Shown here: in pieces, positions 42,520 to 53,463 of the stretch | How the letters are laid out: the number at the start of each line of letters is the position of its first letter | How positions within the stretch are numbered: the first letter of the stretch is position 1 | Source: Trachythela sp. YZ-2020 | Lineage: Eukaryota; Cnidaria; Anthozoa; Malacalcyonacea; Clavulariidae | Direction of reading: 5' to 3' | DNA length: 64,000 bases | Assembly (NCBI GenBank): GCA_016169945.1 | Contig: JADLSH010000061.1 | Coordinates: forward strand, 1,054,001-1,118,000 | Notes under the pieces: generated by a model | Told to the model about the DNA's origin: nothing | Database searches by the model: none | What the model saw: only the letters and a program-made list of their open reading frames with translations | Translations under genes and position numbers: made by a program

Positions 42520-45500
42520 AGTACCGCCAACACATGTTTTGGAAAAACGTGTGTTTTGGAAGAAGGTGTGTTTTATTACACAGCTAAAGCTGTGCTAGAC
42601 AACACATGCATTGACCCTGTGCTCTATTACACACCTTTCCTAAAACACAACTTAGAACACACAAATTGAATCGGGCTTAAGAACATACAAAACAATGGAC
42701 ACGTCGAAAACGGTTGACATCTTAATTCTATGTTTCAATGATTGCAAGATTGAAACACAGAATTTAAATGTTATACCCATTCCCAGATTGTGCAGTGCTT
42801 TGTATTTTCCAAGTTACTCTGTGGCAACCATGATTTTTGAATCTAGTTTTACCATTATATAAGAAAGCATAATACTATAATAATTGTTAAACAATTTATT
42901 AACACAAAAAATAATGTTAAGACTATTAAATAATGTACAGACTATTTTGTAGGTATTTTGTGTGTATAACAGAATAGTTCTACGGTTCGTTTTCAGCTGT
43001 TGACATGCTACTCTTTAGTTCAGTCATTAATGCTGAGTACTTTGTACCTTTGTATGCATTATCGCTTGATCGCAACACAATTTCCTGAAGAAAGAATAAG
43101 GCGCAACCATGCCATCTGGGTAGGATATGACATCTATCAGAGTGTTGATCACATCAGTACCAGGGCATTCAACAAACACTTGGTTCTCCCCAATAACCAT
43201 TAACTGGTCTACATCCTCCGGGCACCCAGTGCACAGTACGAAACTGGACCATTTTGTCCCGGACCATACTCTCCATTGTGGCTATGGAAAAATATTGTGA
43301 ATGTAGATATTGGTGTAAACACAACTACTCAACTAGAATACAATTACACATCCAACATAGAATATGAGGTCTGAGGTCAGAGCACTTGCACAAATTAAAT
43401 GTCAACATCAAATGTCCTGCAGAAAGCAAGCTAGATCATATACTTTGTCTTTGTAGCAACTAGCCATGCTATGCAAATATATTTTTAAATTATTGAAACC
43501 TTTATTTGAGTTATTATAAGGAGAGTGGGATACTCAGCAGTCGACTGTTGTGTAAAACTACCTAAAATTTGGGAGACTGCCTAGACATTATGTAGTGCTA
43601 TAAGCTAGCTTTCTTGGATTAAGCAAAACATCTGGCATAATAGAATCTTAGGAGAATAAAAATTAATACACTATTTTAAAATGCATTGGACATTAATCGG
43701 TTAACCTTGAATTATTTTGATCGTGCAGTGCCAGTGTGGGTAGAGTATAGGTTCACTGTTGTGTAAAACTACCTGAAAAATACAATAAGAAGTTAGATGC
43801 TACTAACTTCCAGACAAAGTGCCTTCAAACGTCGAACTTCTTATTGTATTTTTCAGGTAGTTTTACATAACAGTCAACCGCCATAACCTTGAATTAGTTA
43901 ACTACATACTGTATCAAATTTATAAAAATACAAAAATTCTAATTGTCATTTTTGTAAGTCCCTTTTCTCATCAAGAGAGATAGCTTATAAAATGGCATTA
44001 CCTGTACATAATGTCTAGCAGTCTCCTACTCTCCCTTTGATTACTCAAATTGTCTGGAGTTAGAAAGAGCATTGGCAAAGCAAGCCATGGAAACTGCTCT
44101 TACTATTCAAATAAACACGCATTAAAATAGCCTAAAGACAATGCATTTCTGAAGGTTTTAATAATTAAAGAATCAACAATTTGCATAGCACAACCAGTTG
44201 CTATGTCTAGCTTCATCACTGAGACAGAGTATATAATAATAAAGTATTTTGCAATAAGCAGTGGCGGACAATAGAGGGCCAAGGGGACAGTCGAATAATT
44301 TCTCAAAGCCTTTGAATGATAGCTGGTTAACTGTGTAACAAAGCTGTATCAATGATTTTACAACCACGAAAGCCTTGATAGGCTATAATTTAAGTAAATT
44401 TGCATGAAATTTAAGTGAAAAAGGTTTTAAGAATGGAGATTTGCAGCAACAAAAGGATGGTTATATGTTGGCGACCTAAGTTCGCACCCCCAATATTTAA
44501 GTGTCCGGCACTGGCAATAAGTTCCATATCCATATCCACACATTGCTTCTGTCTGGCCCCATTAGAATGTGGGAAGGAAGTACTAGTCGATACCACATAG
44601 TGTAGAGTGAGAAATGGATATGTTGTACCACAGCCATTATTGCCCTTAGGAAATGCATGTATCAGTGGCTTCCCCTGGGGTCGGGGATGCAGGGTATTGG
44701 TCTTTTCACCCAGTCAAACCTTAGCAAATTCCCCTGGGTACAAGATAGAGGTATTAAATACAACCCCCACCCTCAAGGGCAGTATCTTTTTTTTCAATCC
44801 TATATCAAGTTACACAGCCAGTTGCAAGTGGTATAAGCTCTCGTTTATTGACTGACTTATCAACACTAAAAACATCAACAATGACTTGTAGCAAAAGATA
44901 GGAAATGTATAATATGAATGGCCTAGACCAATCCTATAAATTCATAATAAATTCAATGTGTCAAAGTCACATTCGGGAGTTTCTAAATCAAAATCTCCTG
45001 GGTACTTTCCTGTGGGTTTTAGAACCAAATTTGACTTTTCCCCACCCCATGGGATGCAAACACTTGGCAAATGCCTCTGGGTCCCCAGGAAGCCGCTGAT
45101 ACATGGATAAGTACACACGTAAAAACGCACAAGTTGTAACAAACCTGCAGCAGACTTGTACCAATGCTGTTCCAACAACTTGTCAACAGGATGTCTTCGC
45201 ACTGCCGATAACAGCTTGTTGTGACAGACTTGTAGCAAGGCTGTCGTGACAATGCTGTAGCAAGTTGTTGACATCAACTTGCTACATTAACAAGCTTGTT
45301 ACAACTTGTTCAACAAGTTGCTACAAGCTTGTTAAATAACAACTTGTTGACAAGATGTGCGTTTCGTGTGTAGGGCATAGTGTTAGTCCTCTCTACTCTT
45401 GGAACATAGGCATGATATAATTTAACATCTATGTTTAACTTTTGAAGCAAGCTATTTTTGTGTAAAAGTATATTCCTGGTACTACCAAATATCCACTTAT

Positions 45501-46680
45501 CGGCAGCATGATAGCATCATGGATTTACATTGACTGGTGCATAAACTTCTCACAATCAAAATATATCAACCAGGCATTTGAACATTTACATGAGATAGTA
45601 TTAAATAGTTGGACAATGGGCTCAGTGATTTTACATTCTTGGACAGGTTTGGACATGTGAAAATATATAAAAGTCATACGAATCTGACCTATTAGTATCG
45701 ATGAAACATTTCAGCTTACAAAATACAGCAGAATTTAGATACATGACTCTGATTGACAGTATACCAGTTAGTGATGACAAGGATGCAATCTCTTGAACTC
45801 AAATAATATATTTAAAATAGGCAATACTTTGTTTTTCTCCATTTTCACTGCATATGTATCAACATAATTATATTAAAATCTTATATGAAATTTGTACCTG
45901 ATTTTTGAAGTGGTTAAATGACTTAAATCTTATAAAGCTATATACTAGGACAAGATGGGCTCTGAGTATTTAACTGCCAATCTGTCAAACACAGTTGGTA
46001 AATATAAACATTGAAAGGCTTGAAAGCCCAAGTAAAATTGAAGATTTTGTATAATAGCATTTGCTGAAGTAATTTTAAATTGGAACTGTATTATTTTCAG
46101 CGTTTTAATTCATATATTGTCGCGACAAATTCAAATTTTAAACAGGGACAACATGCTTAACATTCACGAACGAAGATTGCAAATATTTCCTAACAAAATT
46201 GCTCTATTACATATAAAACATAACAATAACCTTACCTGAATATTATTCAGTAGTCGCCGATGTATTGCTTCTGAAAATCCAGTTTATTTTGGGTCAAAAA
46301 TATAAAATTTCGAGCTCGATTCAATTAACATAACAAAAATAAAAATTTTTAAAATATGGAGGTGTGATGCCTCTATCCGAGAACCTTTGCGCGTGTAGTA
46401 AGAAGACTAGACACCAGTCTGTCAGTCAGCGCGCATTGCGGAATTTATTCATTTTTCGTTCATTCTTTGATAGAGTGACAAAACTTCAATCACCAGTAAA
46501 TGTTTAAGATTATGTGTTACATATAGAGTTCTGAAATAGATAGATAGTCGCTGAAATGCCCTTCGAACTTGAGCATACCGATATATTGCCCGATATATTT
46601 CAATATTTTCGTAGAAATATTATGGCATACATGTGGATTTCTGGTATAAGGTTATTAACATATATATTAAGGTGGTCCCC
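42520..46680. repeat. E1-type core within E2, inverted relative to E1
   Basis: Collinear, inverted match to 5973-10900: for example 42600-42700 with 10730-10830, 43000-43290 with 10100-10420, 44410-44500 with 7730-7810, 44640-45100 with 7220-7640, and 46560-46670 with 5980-6090. It lacks E1 8000-9075 and has gained MITE E3. The broken exon at 43000-43285 corresponds to 10109-10449. The left border keeps fragments of the E1 palindrome array (gtgtgttttggaagaaggtg). Divergence looks low by eye. Confidence 0.85.
45114..45370. mobile_element. E3: 257-bp MITE made of CAACTTGTTG palindromes, TA target
   Basis: Ends: CACACGTAAAAACGCAC on the left, and CACACGAAACGCAC read inward from the right. TA flanks both sides (45112-45113 and 45371-45372). 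The E1 core (7215-7240) shows the empty site, gggcatagtg next to a single TA, so the insertion postdates the split of the two cores. The interior is largely caagttgttacaacttgttc-type half-palindromes. Confidence 0.9.
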
Positions 46681-46754
46681 TGCTTTTTTTCAAAAGAGGG
46701 ACGATTTCCGTCTTCGATCCGAAATTTCCTACAACTATTATTTGTATAAAAATC

Positions 46755-47290
46755 AAAGACGGCGGTTGACTGTTTTGTAAAACTACCTGGAAAATACAAT
46801 AAGAACTTCGACGTTTCGAGCAAAGGCCCTTCGTCTGGAAGTTAGTAGAATGGGTCGTGGGAAAACATGTGCTTCTATAGTGAATACAAAAGCGATCACG
46901 TGATAAAAAATAAACCAATCTGATGGATTTAATCAAAACAAACTATAAACAAAGTATGGAAATCACATCACAAACTATATTAGCATATCAGGAGAAGCGA
47001 ACAAAGCAAGAAAGACAGAAATTAAGAAACTATAAGTGAGAGGAGGTGAGATGTAGAGTATCTGCTGATGGCAGGCATAAACAGATAGGAGTTCAATGTA
47101 AGAGAGGCGCTCATTAATGCCGAAAGGATGAATGGTGCCAAGTTGGGAAATGAGACGCATTTCTTGGCATCTCAATGCGTCTCATCTTGCTGCCTTTGTC
47201 ATGCAATCCTATTCTGGTATATTTTAAGAAATATATCAAACACGAGTATACTGTAAGTGTTCTTCCTCTGATTTCTAAATACAGACAAGC
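46755..47290 (-). repeat. Penelope-like terminal fragment and non-coding tail
   Basis: 46755-46860 (minus) carries the PLE terminus with the hammerhead-like core (AACTTCCAGACGAAGGGCC, then GAAACGTC). It is followed by about 420 bases (46860-47290) with PLE-like untranslated character, including cgtctcatcttgctgccttt. It belongs to E2 but has no counterpart in E1. Confidence 0.6.
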
Positions 47291-47329
47291 AGGTTGAAAA
47301 TACGAGGCGGAGCGGAGTGTTTGTACTCC

Positions 47330-47695
47330 TGGAGTAAAAATTAAGGAGTAAAAATACAATAATTACTCCGTTATTTCTACTCCTTTCTTGGGATAATTTT
47401 TACTCCTTCAGTGGAGTCAAATTGACTCGCAGAGGATTAAGATTGGAGTTAAGATGACTCCTGGAGTAGAAATAAAGGAGTAAAAATTACTCCGATATTT
47501 TTACTCCTTTGCTAGAGTAAATTTTATCCCTTCGGTGGAGTAAAATTGACTATAAGTGTAGTAGAATTTATAAAATGAACCAAAGTGGAGTAGTTCTAAC
47601 TCTAGTTTTGGAGTTAAATTTACTCCAATATTTTTACTCCCCCAAAGGGAGTTATATTAACTCCTATGCTGGAGTTAAAATTACTCCCTGAAATT
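47330..47695. repeat. Right palindrome array of E2
   Basis: About 20 ggagtaaaa / ttttactcc half-sites, for example gtaaaaattactccgatatt and cccaaagggagttatattaa. It mirrors the left array in motif but not in exact sequence outside the terminal 30 bases. Confidence 0.85.
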
Positions 47696-47704
47696 AACAG
47701 TGTA

Positions 47705-49048
47705 GAAAACAGCATGCCCAGTCATATTTTGTGGTATTAGTTTGTTAGATTCAATCAAACATTCCAATTTTTGCACTCGATTAAATAACAAACATATCAT
47801 GTAAACCCATTGGTATTTTACTGATCAAAATAACTAACCATTTGCCTTCTATACTCACTTAAGGTGGCGAGACCAATATTGTGACTTGTTAGGTTAATGG
47901 TATTTCGAAACTTTTAGTAACGAGTTTTAAAGCAAATGGCTACATATCTTCTCTAAAACTCAGGATTTGTTGACGCCAACGTCCGAAATTTGTTTACTGC
48001 AAAATTAATGAAAATGAAGCAGATGCCCAAGTACGAAAAAGAAAATGCACTGAATATGTTGTTTTGAGATTAATGGAAAACGAAGAGCGTGGAGGAAGGT
48101 TCACACGCTGCGATTTGTTGGACCAATTTCAGGTGCACTTTAACTACATTTGGAAAAAATACTTGGGAAGTGTCCTCTAACCACATCATCAACTGAAAAT
48201 ATTCCTCAATAATATTTAGCAAAACCTAAAATTGGTCCGACAGATCGCAGCGTGTAATTTATGTAAGCTATCGAGAACGAGTATATACCGGCAGCGTAAC
48301 TACGTGTAGCTTACTCCGCCTAGACAAACTTCATCTGTGTTCATGGAAAATTGCTCACGTAGGTTAGCTTGTTAATGCGCCCAGGAAAAACATTTGCACC
48401 TTGAAAATAATCATTAAAAACGTCATTCCGAGACTACAGAGAAATGGGAGAAAGATTCCGTGTTTCGTATTCCAATTTTAATAATCGATTTTTTTCCCTA
48501 TGCAACGCAAAGTGGGGGTGGTGGTGGGCGGGGGGGGGGTGTAAATGTCCCCTGCATTTTCCTATTGGTATTGCCCCGGCATGACCCAGTGTTAATAGCC
48601 GTAAATAGATGAATTTTTGTACTAAAATACGTCTACTTTTATGTAATTGAAGGGTTTTGTAGATGGAAAATTATTGAGTGTAAATTATATACATTTATTG
48701 GATCTAACCAGAAACAGCTGCGAAACCCTTCAATTATTATTCTACTTTTATACACGTTTACTAATTTTGTTGAATAGATCTTATGAGACAACCCTATGTT
48801 TGTGTACTGCCAACTTATATTATATCTTGGTTTTAAACCTGACATTGATGACCATCATGCCAATGAAATTTCTAATGAAATGTGTTGCAACTGGTTGGAA
48901 GTGTTTACGTTTAAAAATCACAAAATTAGTGTATACACCTTTCGATAAAAATGTGTTGGTCTTTTCTTTGCATAACATCATGCAAAATATATTTAGTCTC
49001 AATACAGAACAAGGAGGGATTGCTGCATGCGTGTATTTCTAATCTTAC
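47705..49048. other. Kinase intron, no gene
   Basis: Contains a G-rich run at about 48512-48545 (gggggtggtggtgggcgggg..) able to form a G-quadruplex on the plus strand. The old similarity to 39930-40030 lies at 47810-47915. A plus-strand frame at 48647-49042 overlaps the kinase donor region and has no motif support. Confidence 0.45.
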
Positions 49049-49325
49049 CAAAATATTTTCGGGCTTCAAATCGCGGTGAACAATGTTGTTTTTGTGCAAA
49101 TGATCCAAACCCGACGCAATATCTTTTGCCCATTCCACCGTCGCCAAGATAGCGGTTTTGCGTGACGCTTCCATTACTCTTGCAGGTGTACGATCTTGGT
49201 ATTTTTCAATATACATTCGCACACTCTCTGCACATAGCTCCATGACAAAGATAAACTTCGTTCCAATATCTCCTGGCTGCCACACTACTCCATAAAGCTT
49301 CACCACATTCTTATGATCAAGTTTT
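49049..49325 (-). CDS. Dynamin-like/protein-kinase gene, middle exon (hinge and catalytic loop)
   Basis: Acceptor acttttgcag before 49325; donor ttg|gtaaga after 49049. Phases match both neighbours (split Arg codon upstream, phase 0 downstream). The translation runs 'KLDHKNVVKLYGVVWQPGD', then 'KFIFVMELCAESVRMYIEKY' (hinge), 'ILATVEWAKDIASGLDHLHK' and the catalytic loop 'NNIVHRDLKPENIL'. The HRDLKPEN motif with the catalytic Asp and the Asn is intact and typical of Ser/Thr kinases. The linker insert after the hinge ('QDRTPARVMEASRKTA') is longer than usual. Cytoplasmic location inferred. Confidence 0.88.
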
Positions 49326-50640
49326 CTGCAAAAGTATTATTTAATTTGTTCTTAAGAGAAGAAGATCTACGTTTGGTCATAGCCCACCCCTGTGCTGTTT
49401 TTGCGATTTAATAACAATATTTCCTTTTTAAGACGGAGTAATTGCATGGCATCAAACGTATACATGTAATACGCGAAGCAATTTTTGCTGTAACTTGCAA
49501 TGCTAAGAAACGAACTAAGTCTAAAACGCGTGAGATTCTGTGGCACAAACTGCGTTACATTAAGTTAAAGTAAAAAATTGCCTTTAGCAATATGTAAAGC
49601 CGTAGTTTGTAAGATACCCTTGGAGGTTAGTTAGCCTGTCGGGCGCCTAGATTTCTCTGCCCCAAATAATCCAGACGTCGGAATAATTTTGCCATATTTT
49701 TATCTTAGTTCTTGTCACCTTCGGAAAAAAGCCTTACAGTAATTCTGACAGTAATATTACATAATTTATAATAAGAATAGAAAGTGTAAATACACACAAA
49801 ATTGACTTTTTGAGTAATGAAAGCATATCAAAAAGGTTAATCTTCGTTGTGCTTTGCATCTTTACATTTTTGGAAGGTAAAAGCTAAATTGTACGGGAGG
49901 TTTTCATTTCCGAACTTTAATTTTGAGGGTTTTTTTCACTATTAAGATAATATCTACTCTGGACTTGAGTTGCTGTCGAGTCTATATGTCAATCACGTTT
50001 ATATTATTTTGTGTACAGAAGGTTTAATATTTTGTTCTTTACTATTATTTCATGCTATTTTACTTTGTAAACTATTACTCAAAGAAAGCATTTTTCAAAG
50101 TCTGTATTATTTATATTACCTTAAATAGAAGAGAGGCGTTAAATTTAGTTCCCAAAAGGCCAGTGATTTTGTTGCCCTCCGGCAGGGGATAACGAATTTG
50201 TCAATCTTGGTATAGACGAGGGTCTGATTACAAACTGGCTTACTGACAAATAGTTTTAACACGGGAACCAACATCTCCGCGCCTCAATCATAAAAGTATT
50301 AGATATAGAATGCTATTGCGTACTCATATCTCTTCTCAGTTAAAATTTTATCTCCACAAATTATGTGGATTTATGAGGGCATTTTGGCTCGTTCCAGTCT
50401 GCTGTGTCAGGGAATTTCGCACGGCTGCGAAGAGTCGAATTGTTTTTCAAACAAAGTTTGCAAAAAAATTTAATATCAAGACTTAAAATTGGGAAACGTT
50501 TTGTAAAGATGGATATTTCTGAGATGATTATTCCTGAACAGAAGATCTATACCGAAATTATTGTTTAAAAATACAGTTTCGGGGTTGCTGTGAAACCAAA
50601 ACAACACTCAAAGAAAAAGACAAAGTCAAATCAATAGTAT
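49326..50640. other. Kinase intron, no gene
   Basis: AT-rich intron sequence beyond the acceptor tract; nothing recognised up to the repeat pair at 50655. Confidence 0.45.
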
Positions 50641-50654
50641 GTTAGTAGTAATAT

Positions 50655-51720
50655 ACAGGCCGTTCGGGCCGGATTTTTGAGGGGCGCAAGGGGGCGCATC
50701 ATCATTAGCATACGAAGTGCCGCATCATCATTTCCATACGAGAGGCCGCAACCATATTAACATAATATGAGGCTGAGCACATTAATTATGCAACTTAGTC
50801 CTACTCCTTTGTCACTTCTCAACCCTCATTATATATGCAATGACGTCACGGAACATGATCAGCCAAGTTTGGGGAACCAAACAATAATTTTGCTGAATTT
50901 AGCATATTTTGTGTGCAGAAATATGGCTTTGTTGTCGTAAATATTTCGATTTATAAATTCCTTATTAGTAATAAATATGTTCTCGCATCTAGTGAAGTGT
51001 TATTGTTTTATGCGAAGTAATAACAAACGGCTTTCGGAGTCGACCGATAAAGCGACGCTTCTATTACAAAGATAGATATAGTTCTTACATGGATTTAAAT
51101 CTTACAAATTTAAAGCGTATATATATATGGCAGGGTATATACGAAATTATAGTAAATTTTAAGCGGATTAGTAGTAGTGTAGGTAGTTTGCGACCCGGAT
51201 TTTTGGGGGTGCGTGGGAGTGCGTTCATTAAATATTCAGAGTGAGGTAATTAATATTCAGGATGAGCGAAGGGTGCGCACGCATGACGTCACTCAAAGCG
51301 AGCCTGTGCATGAAAGTCGTTTAAGCATTTTTATCACCAAAGTAATCGCTTTTTTATTTAGCGTCCCACGTTAGCGTCGCAATAAAATTTTCCAAACATT
51401 TGATCTAAGCATAGTTTTTATCGACAGTGTTTGAAGTAGCTTCCCTTGCTTCGGTTATGTGAGACAGTCAATGGATAACATAGATATAATTTATGACGAG
51501 CAGAAATATAGCTTTCTAAAACGAGAAGATCTTAAAGTTTAATCGCCATAGCTAAGTTCTTATAGAGAAATACAAGTATATGTTTGCCAAGCGAATGTTA
51601 AAGGGATTTAAACCTTACAAAGTTTCAAGCGTTTTAGATGTAGCAGAGGATGAAAAGCAGTGATTTTTAAGCGAGATTTACGAGCATATACAAACATTGT
51701 ATGTAAAAACAATTCTATGC
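50655..51720. repeat. Two tandem copies of a roughly 530-bp repeat
   Basis: Copy 1 (about 50655-51180) starts cgggccggatttttgagggg and copy 2 (about 51185-51720) starts cgacccggatttttgggggt. Both continue with a gcgcat/gcgttcatta part, tgcaatgacgtcacgg / cgcatgacgtcactca, and end with 'aaatcttacaaa..caagcgt'-type and 'ttttaagcg' segments. They are considerably diverged. Each has a tgacgtca CRE-like octamer. Confidence 0.65.
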
Positions 51721-51913
51721 GTAGGTTTTGTAAGTCATTTGTAAATCGTTAACGACGATTTGAATAAATTGAGATAAATATAATTTAGGACGGGAAAATA
51801 GTGTACAATGTACACACAGCACACACAGAAATAATTTTTAACATCGTTACTAAGGTCTACTCATAAGAGCTCAATGAGCTGTGTTTCATTTATTATTGTT
51901 TGTGTTGGTGTTT

Positions 51914-52510
51914 CAGATCTTACGAAAAATACTTAAATTTTTGTTGAATAAGTACTAATTGTGCCCTGTTCACGTTGTTGTATATAAAATATTTAAACCA
52001 AAAATTTATATATTTAAATTACAAACTAAAATTATTGTAAAATCAATAATATTTCTAATTTGTCTAGAACTTATCTGAAAGTTAAACTCTTGAGTTTCAA
52101 GACAACCATTTTTGTTGACAAATTATGCATCAACCTACAAGATTCAATACCCGCCGGTATACCGGAAAAGGGGGATTCATCGCCAAACATTTCGATGATT
52201 CGTTGATTTGCTTCGCTCGCAGGTTTTCGCGCTTTTCCCCATGCGATTTTTTGTTTTTCGCTGAAATCCTTCTTCGCACTGCATATCATTGTTCGCCATT
52301 TATCTTTAATTTCATCCGTAGTTCTCTTGACGACTCCTACCGCGTTTACCTTCTCCGTTATAACCATTTTACAATAATTTTATTTTGTAATTTAAATATA
52401 TAAATATTTGGTTTAAATATTTTATATAAAACAACGTGAACAGGACACAATTAGTACTTATTCAACAAAAATTTAATTATTTTTCGTAGGATCTGAAAAC
52501 CATCTGAGGT
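51914..52510. mobile_element. 600-bp fold-back element around a Myb/SANT ORF
   Basis: Arms of about 130 bp (51914-52050 and 52371-52510) are inverted copies; for example tttttgttgaataagtacta at the left matches tagtacttattcaacaaaaa at the right. Only the SANT ORF lies between. It sits immediately upstream of the BEL/Pao remnant. It could be a shortened Harbinger-type element that has kept only its DNA-binding gene; no target duplication was established. Confidence 0.65.
52071..52367 (-). CDS. Myb/SANT-like DNA-binding protein fragment (98 aa)
   Basis: ATG at 52367. 'TEKVNAVGVVKRTTDEIKDKWRTM' is helix 2-3 of the Myb/SANT-like domain found in NAIF1-type and Harbinger-associated proteins, followed by 'EANQRIIEMFGDESPFSGIPAG', the usual post-domain motif of that family. 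Helix 1 is missing, so it is N-terminally truncated, with the 5' arm of the inverted repeat in its place. In Harbinger transposons such proteins bind the element ends and escort the transposase. The usual Gly-rich linker is altered to 'AWGKARKPASEANQ'. Likely a relic, though uninterrupted. Confidence 0.6.
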   Translation of the reverse strand: MVITEKVNAVGVVKRTTDEIKDKWRTMICSAKKDFSEKQKIAWGKARKPASEANQRIIEMFGDESPFSGIPAGIESCRLMHNLSTKMVVLKLKSLTFR

Positions 52511-52542
52511 TAGGTCACTATCTCAATGGCTGTCCTAACTTC

Positions 52543-53440
52543 TTGGAAATGGACATGAACAAAAGAAAGGCCCATAGATTAAGTTACAGATGTTTGGGTC
52601 GTGGACACTTATCTAAGAATTATAAGTATAAGCTGACATCCAAGGAATGCAAGAAAAGTCATTCTACATCTTTTCACTATCCACCAAAGGAAAAGCAACA
52701 GGAAGAGACAAAGGATTTAAAAGATGAGAAGAAGGATGCGAACAGTTGTGCTAATGTTTCCCAGTTTTCAAAGAATTGCGAAGATGTCACCAACTGTATG
52801 ATCCTAGCAGTCCTTTTACACCACAAGGATAATCCAGACCGTGAAGTTATGGTGTATGCCCTACTTGACGACGCAATTGATACCACTTTTGTAACAGAGA
52901 AAGTTCTTCAAGACCTCGGAATCTCGGGAGTTGAGGTTAAACTTAACCTCTTCACGATGCACGGGGAGGAATAAATTCCGACGCAAAGAGTTGATAGCCT
53001 TGTATTAAAGCATGTTGACAAGAAAGTTGATATCCCACTTCCAAAGGCGTACTCGAAGGAGAAGTTTCCCTTCAGACGAAACCAAATACCTACATCAGAA
53101 ACCTCAGAAGAATTGCCTCATCTTAAGAGAATAACTAATAAGATTCATCCTTATCTACCAGGTGTTGATGTTGGAATCGTGATTGGATGGAACTTTCCGA
53201 GAGCACTCAAACCTTGAGAAGTTATCCTGGGAAAGGGAGATGACCCCTATGTCATTAGAACACTGTTGGGTTGAGGTATAATATGTCCAGTGGTCGAAGC
53301 AAGCGACAATGATGAAAACGAGGATCAACCTGCAACCTGCAATAGGATCGTCACTGGAGAAATTTCCGCCACAGAGAACGTAAATCAAGCCTTTGTTGTC
53401 AACAACAGAAGCAAAGAAGTGATAGACCCCCCTGGCTGTA
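52543..53440 (+). pseudogene. BEL/Pao Gag zinc knuckle and protease region
   Basis: 'LSYRCLGRGHLSKNYKYK' then 'CKKSHSTSFHYP' is a BEL-type CCHC knuckle with one Cys lost (KNYKYK where a Cys is expected). The protease has 'VYALLDDAIDTTFVTEKVL', where the catalytic Asp lies in LLDD. Coding sequence continues in other frames to about 53440 ('KKVDIPLPKAYSKEKFPFRR', 'GVDVGIVIGWNFPRALKP') with stops at about 52972, 53215 and 53273. Confidence 0.75.
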
Positions 53441-53463
53441 AATAAAATGTTTGAAGCAGATAG

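Larger units (their letters stand above)
41741..47702. mobile_element. E2: 5,962-bp DNA element with ACTCC..GGAGT palindrome ends, in kinase intron
   Basis: Terminal inverted repeats: left CACTGTTAATTTCAAGGAGT; right, on the opposite strand, CACTGTTAATTTCAGGGAGT. TA flanks both ends (41739-41740 and 47703-47704). Both subterminal regions are arrays of a different palindrome from E1. The interior 42520-46680 is an inverted relative of E1 5973-10900. It therefore has the same architecture as E1 with different end motifs, or is a composite in which an E1-type body sits inside E2 ends. No transposase recognised. Confidence 0.82.

Noticed and set aside
47114..47359. 81-codon minus-strand frame in E2
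   Set aside because: It lies in PLE-like untranslated sequence and runs into the palindrome array.
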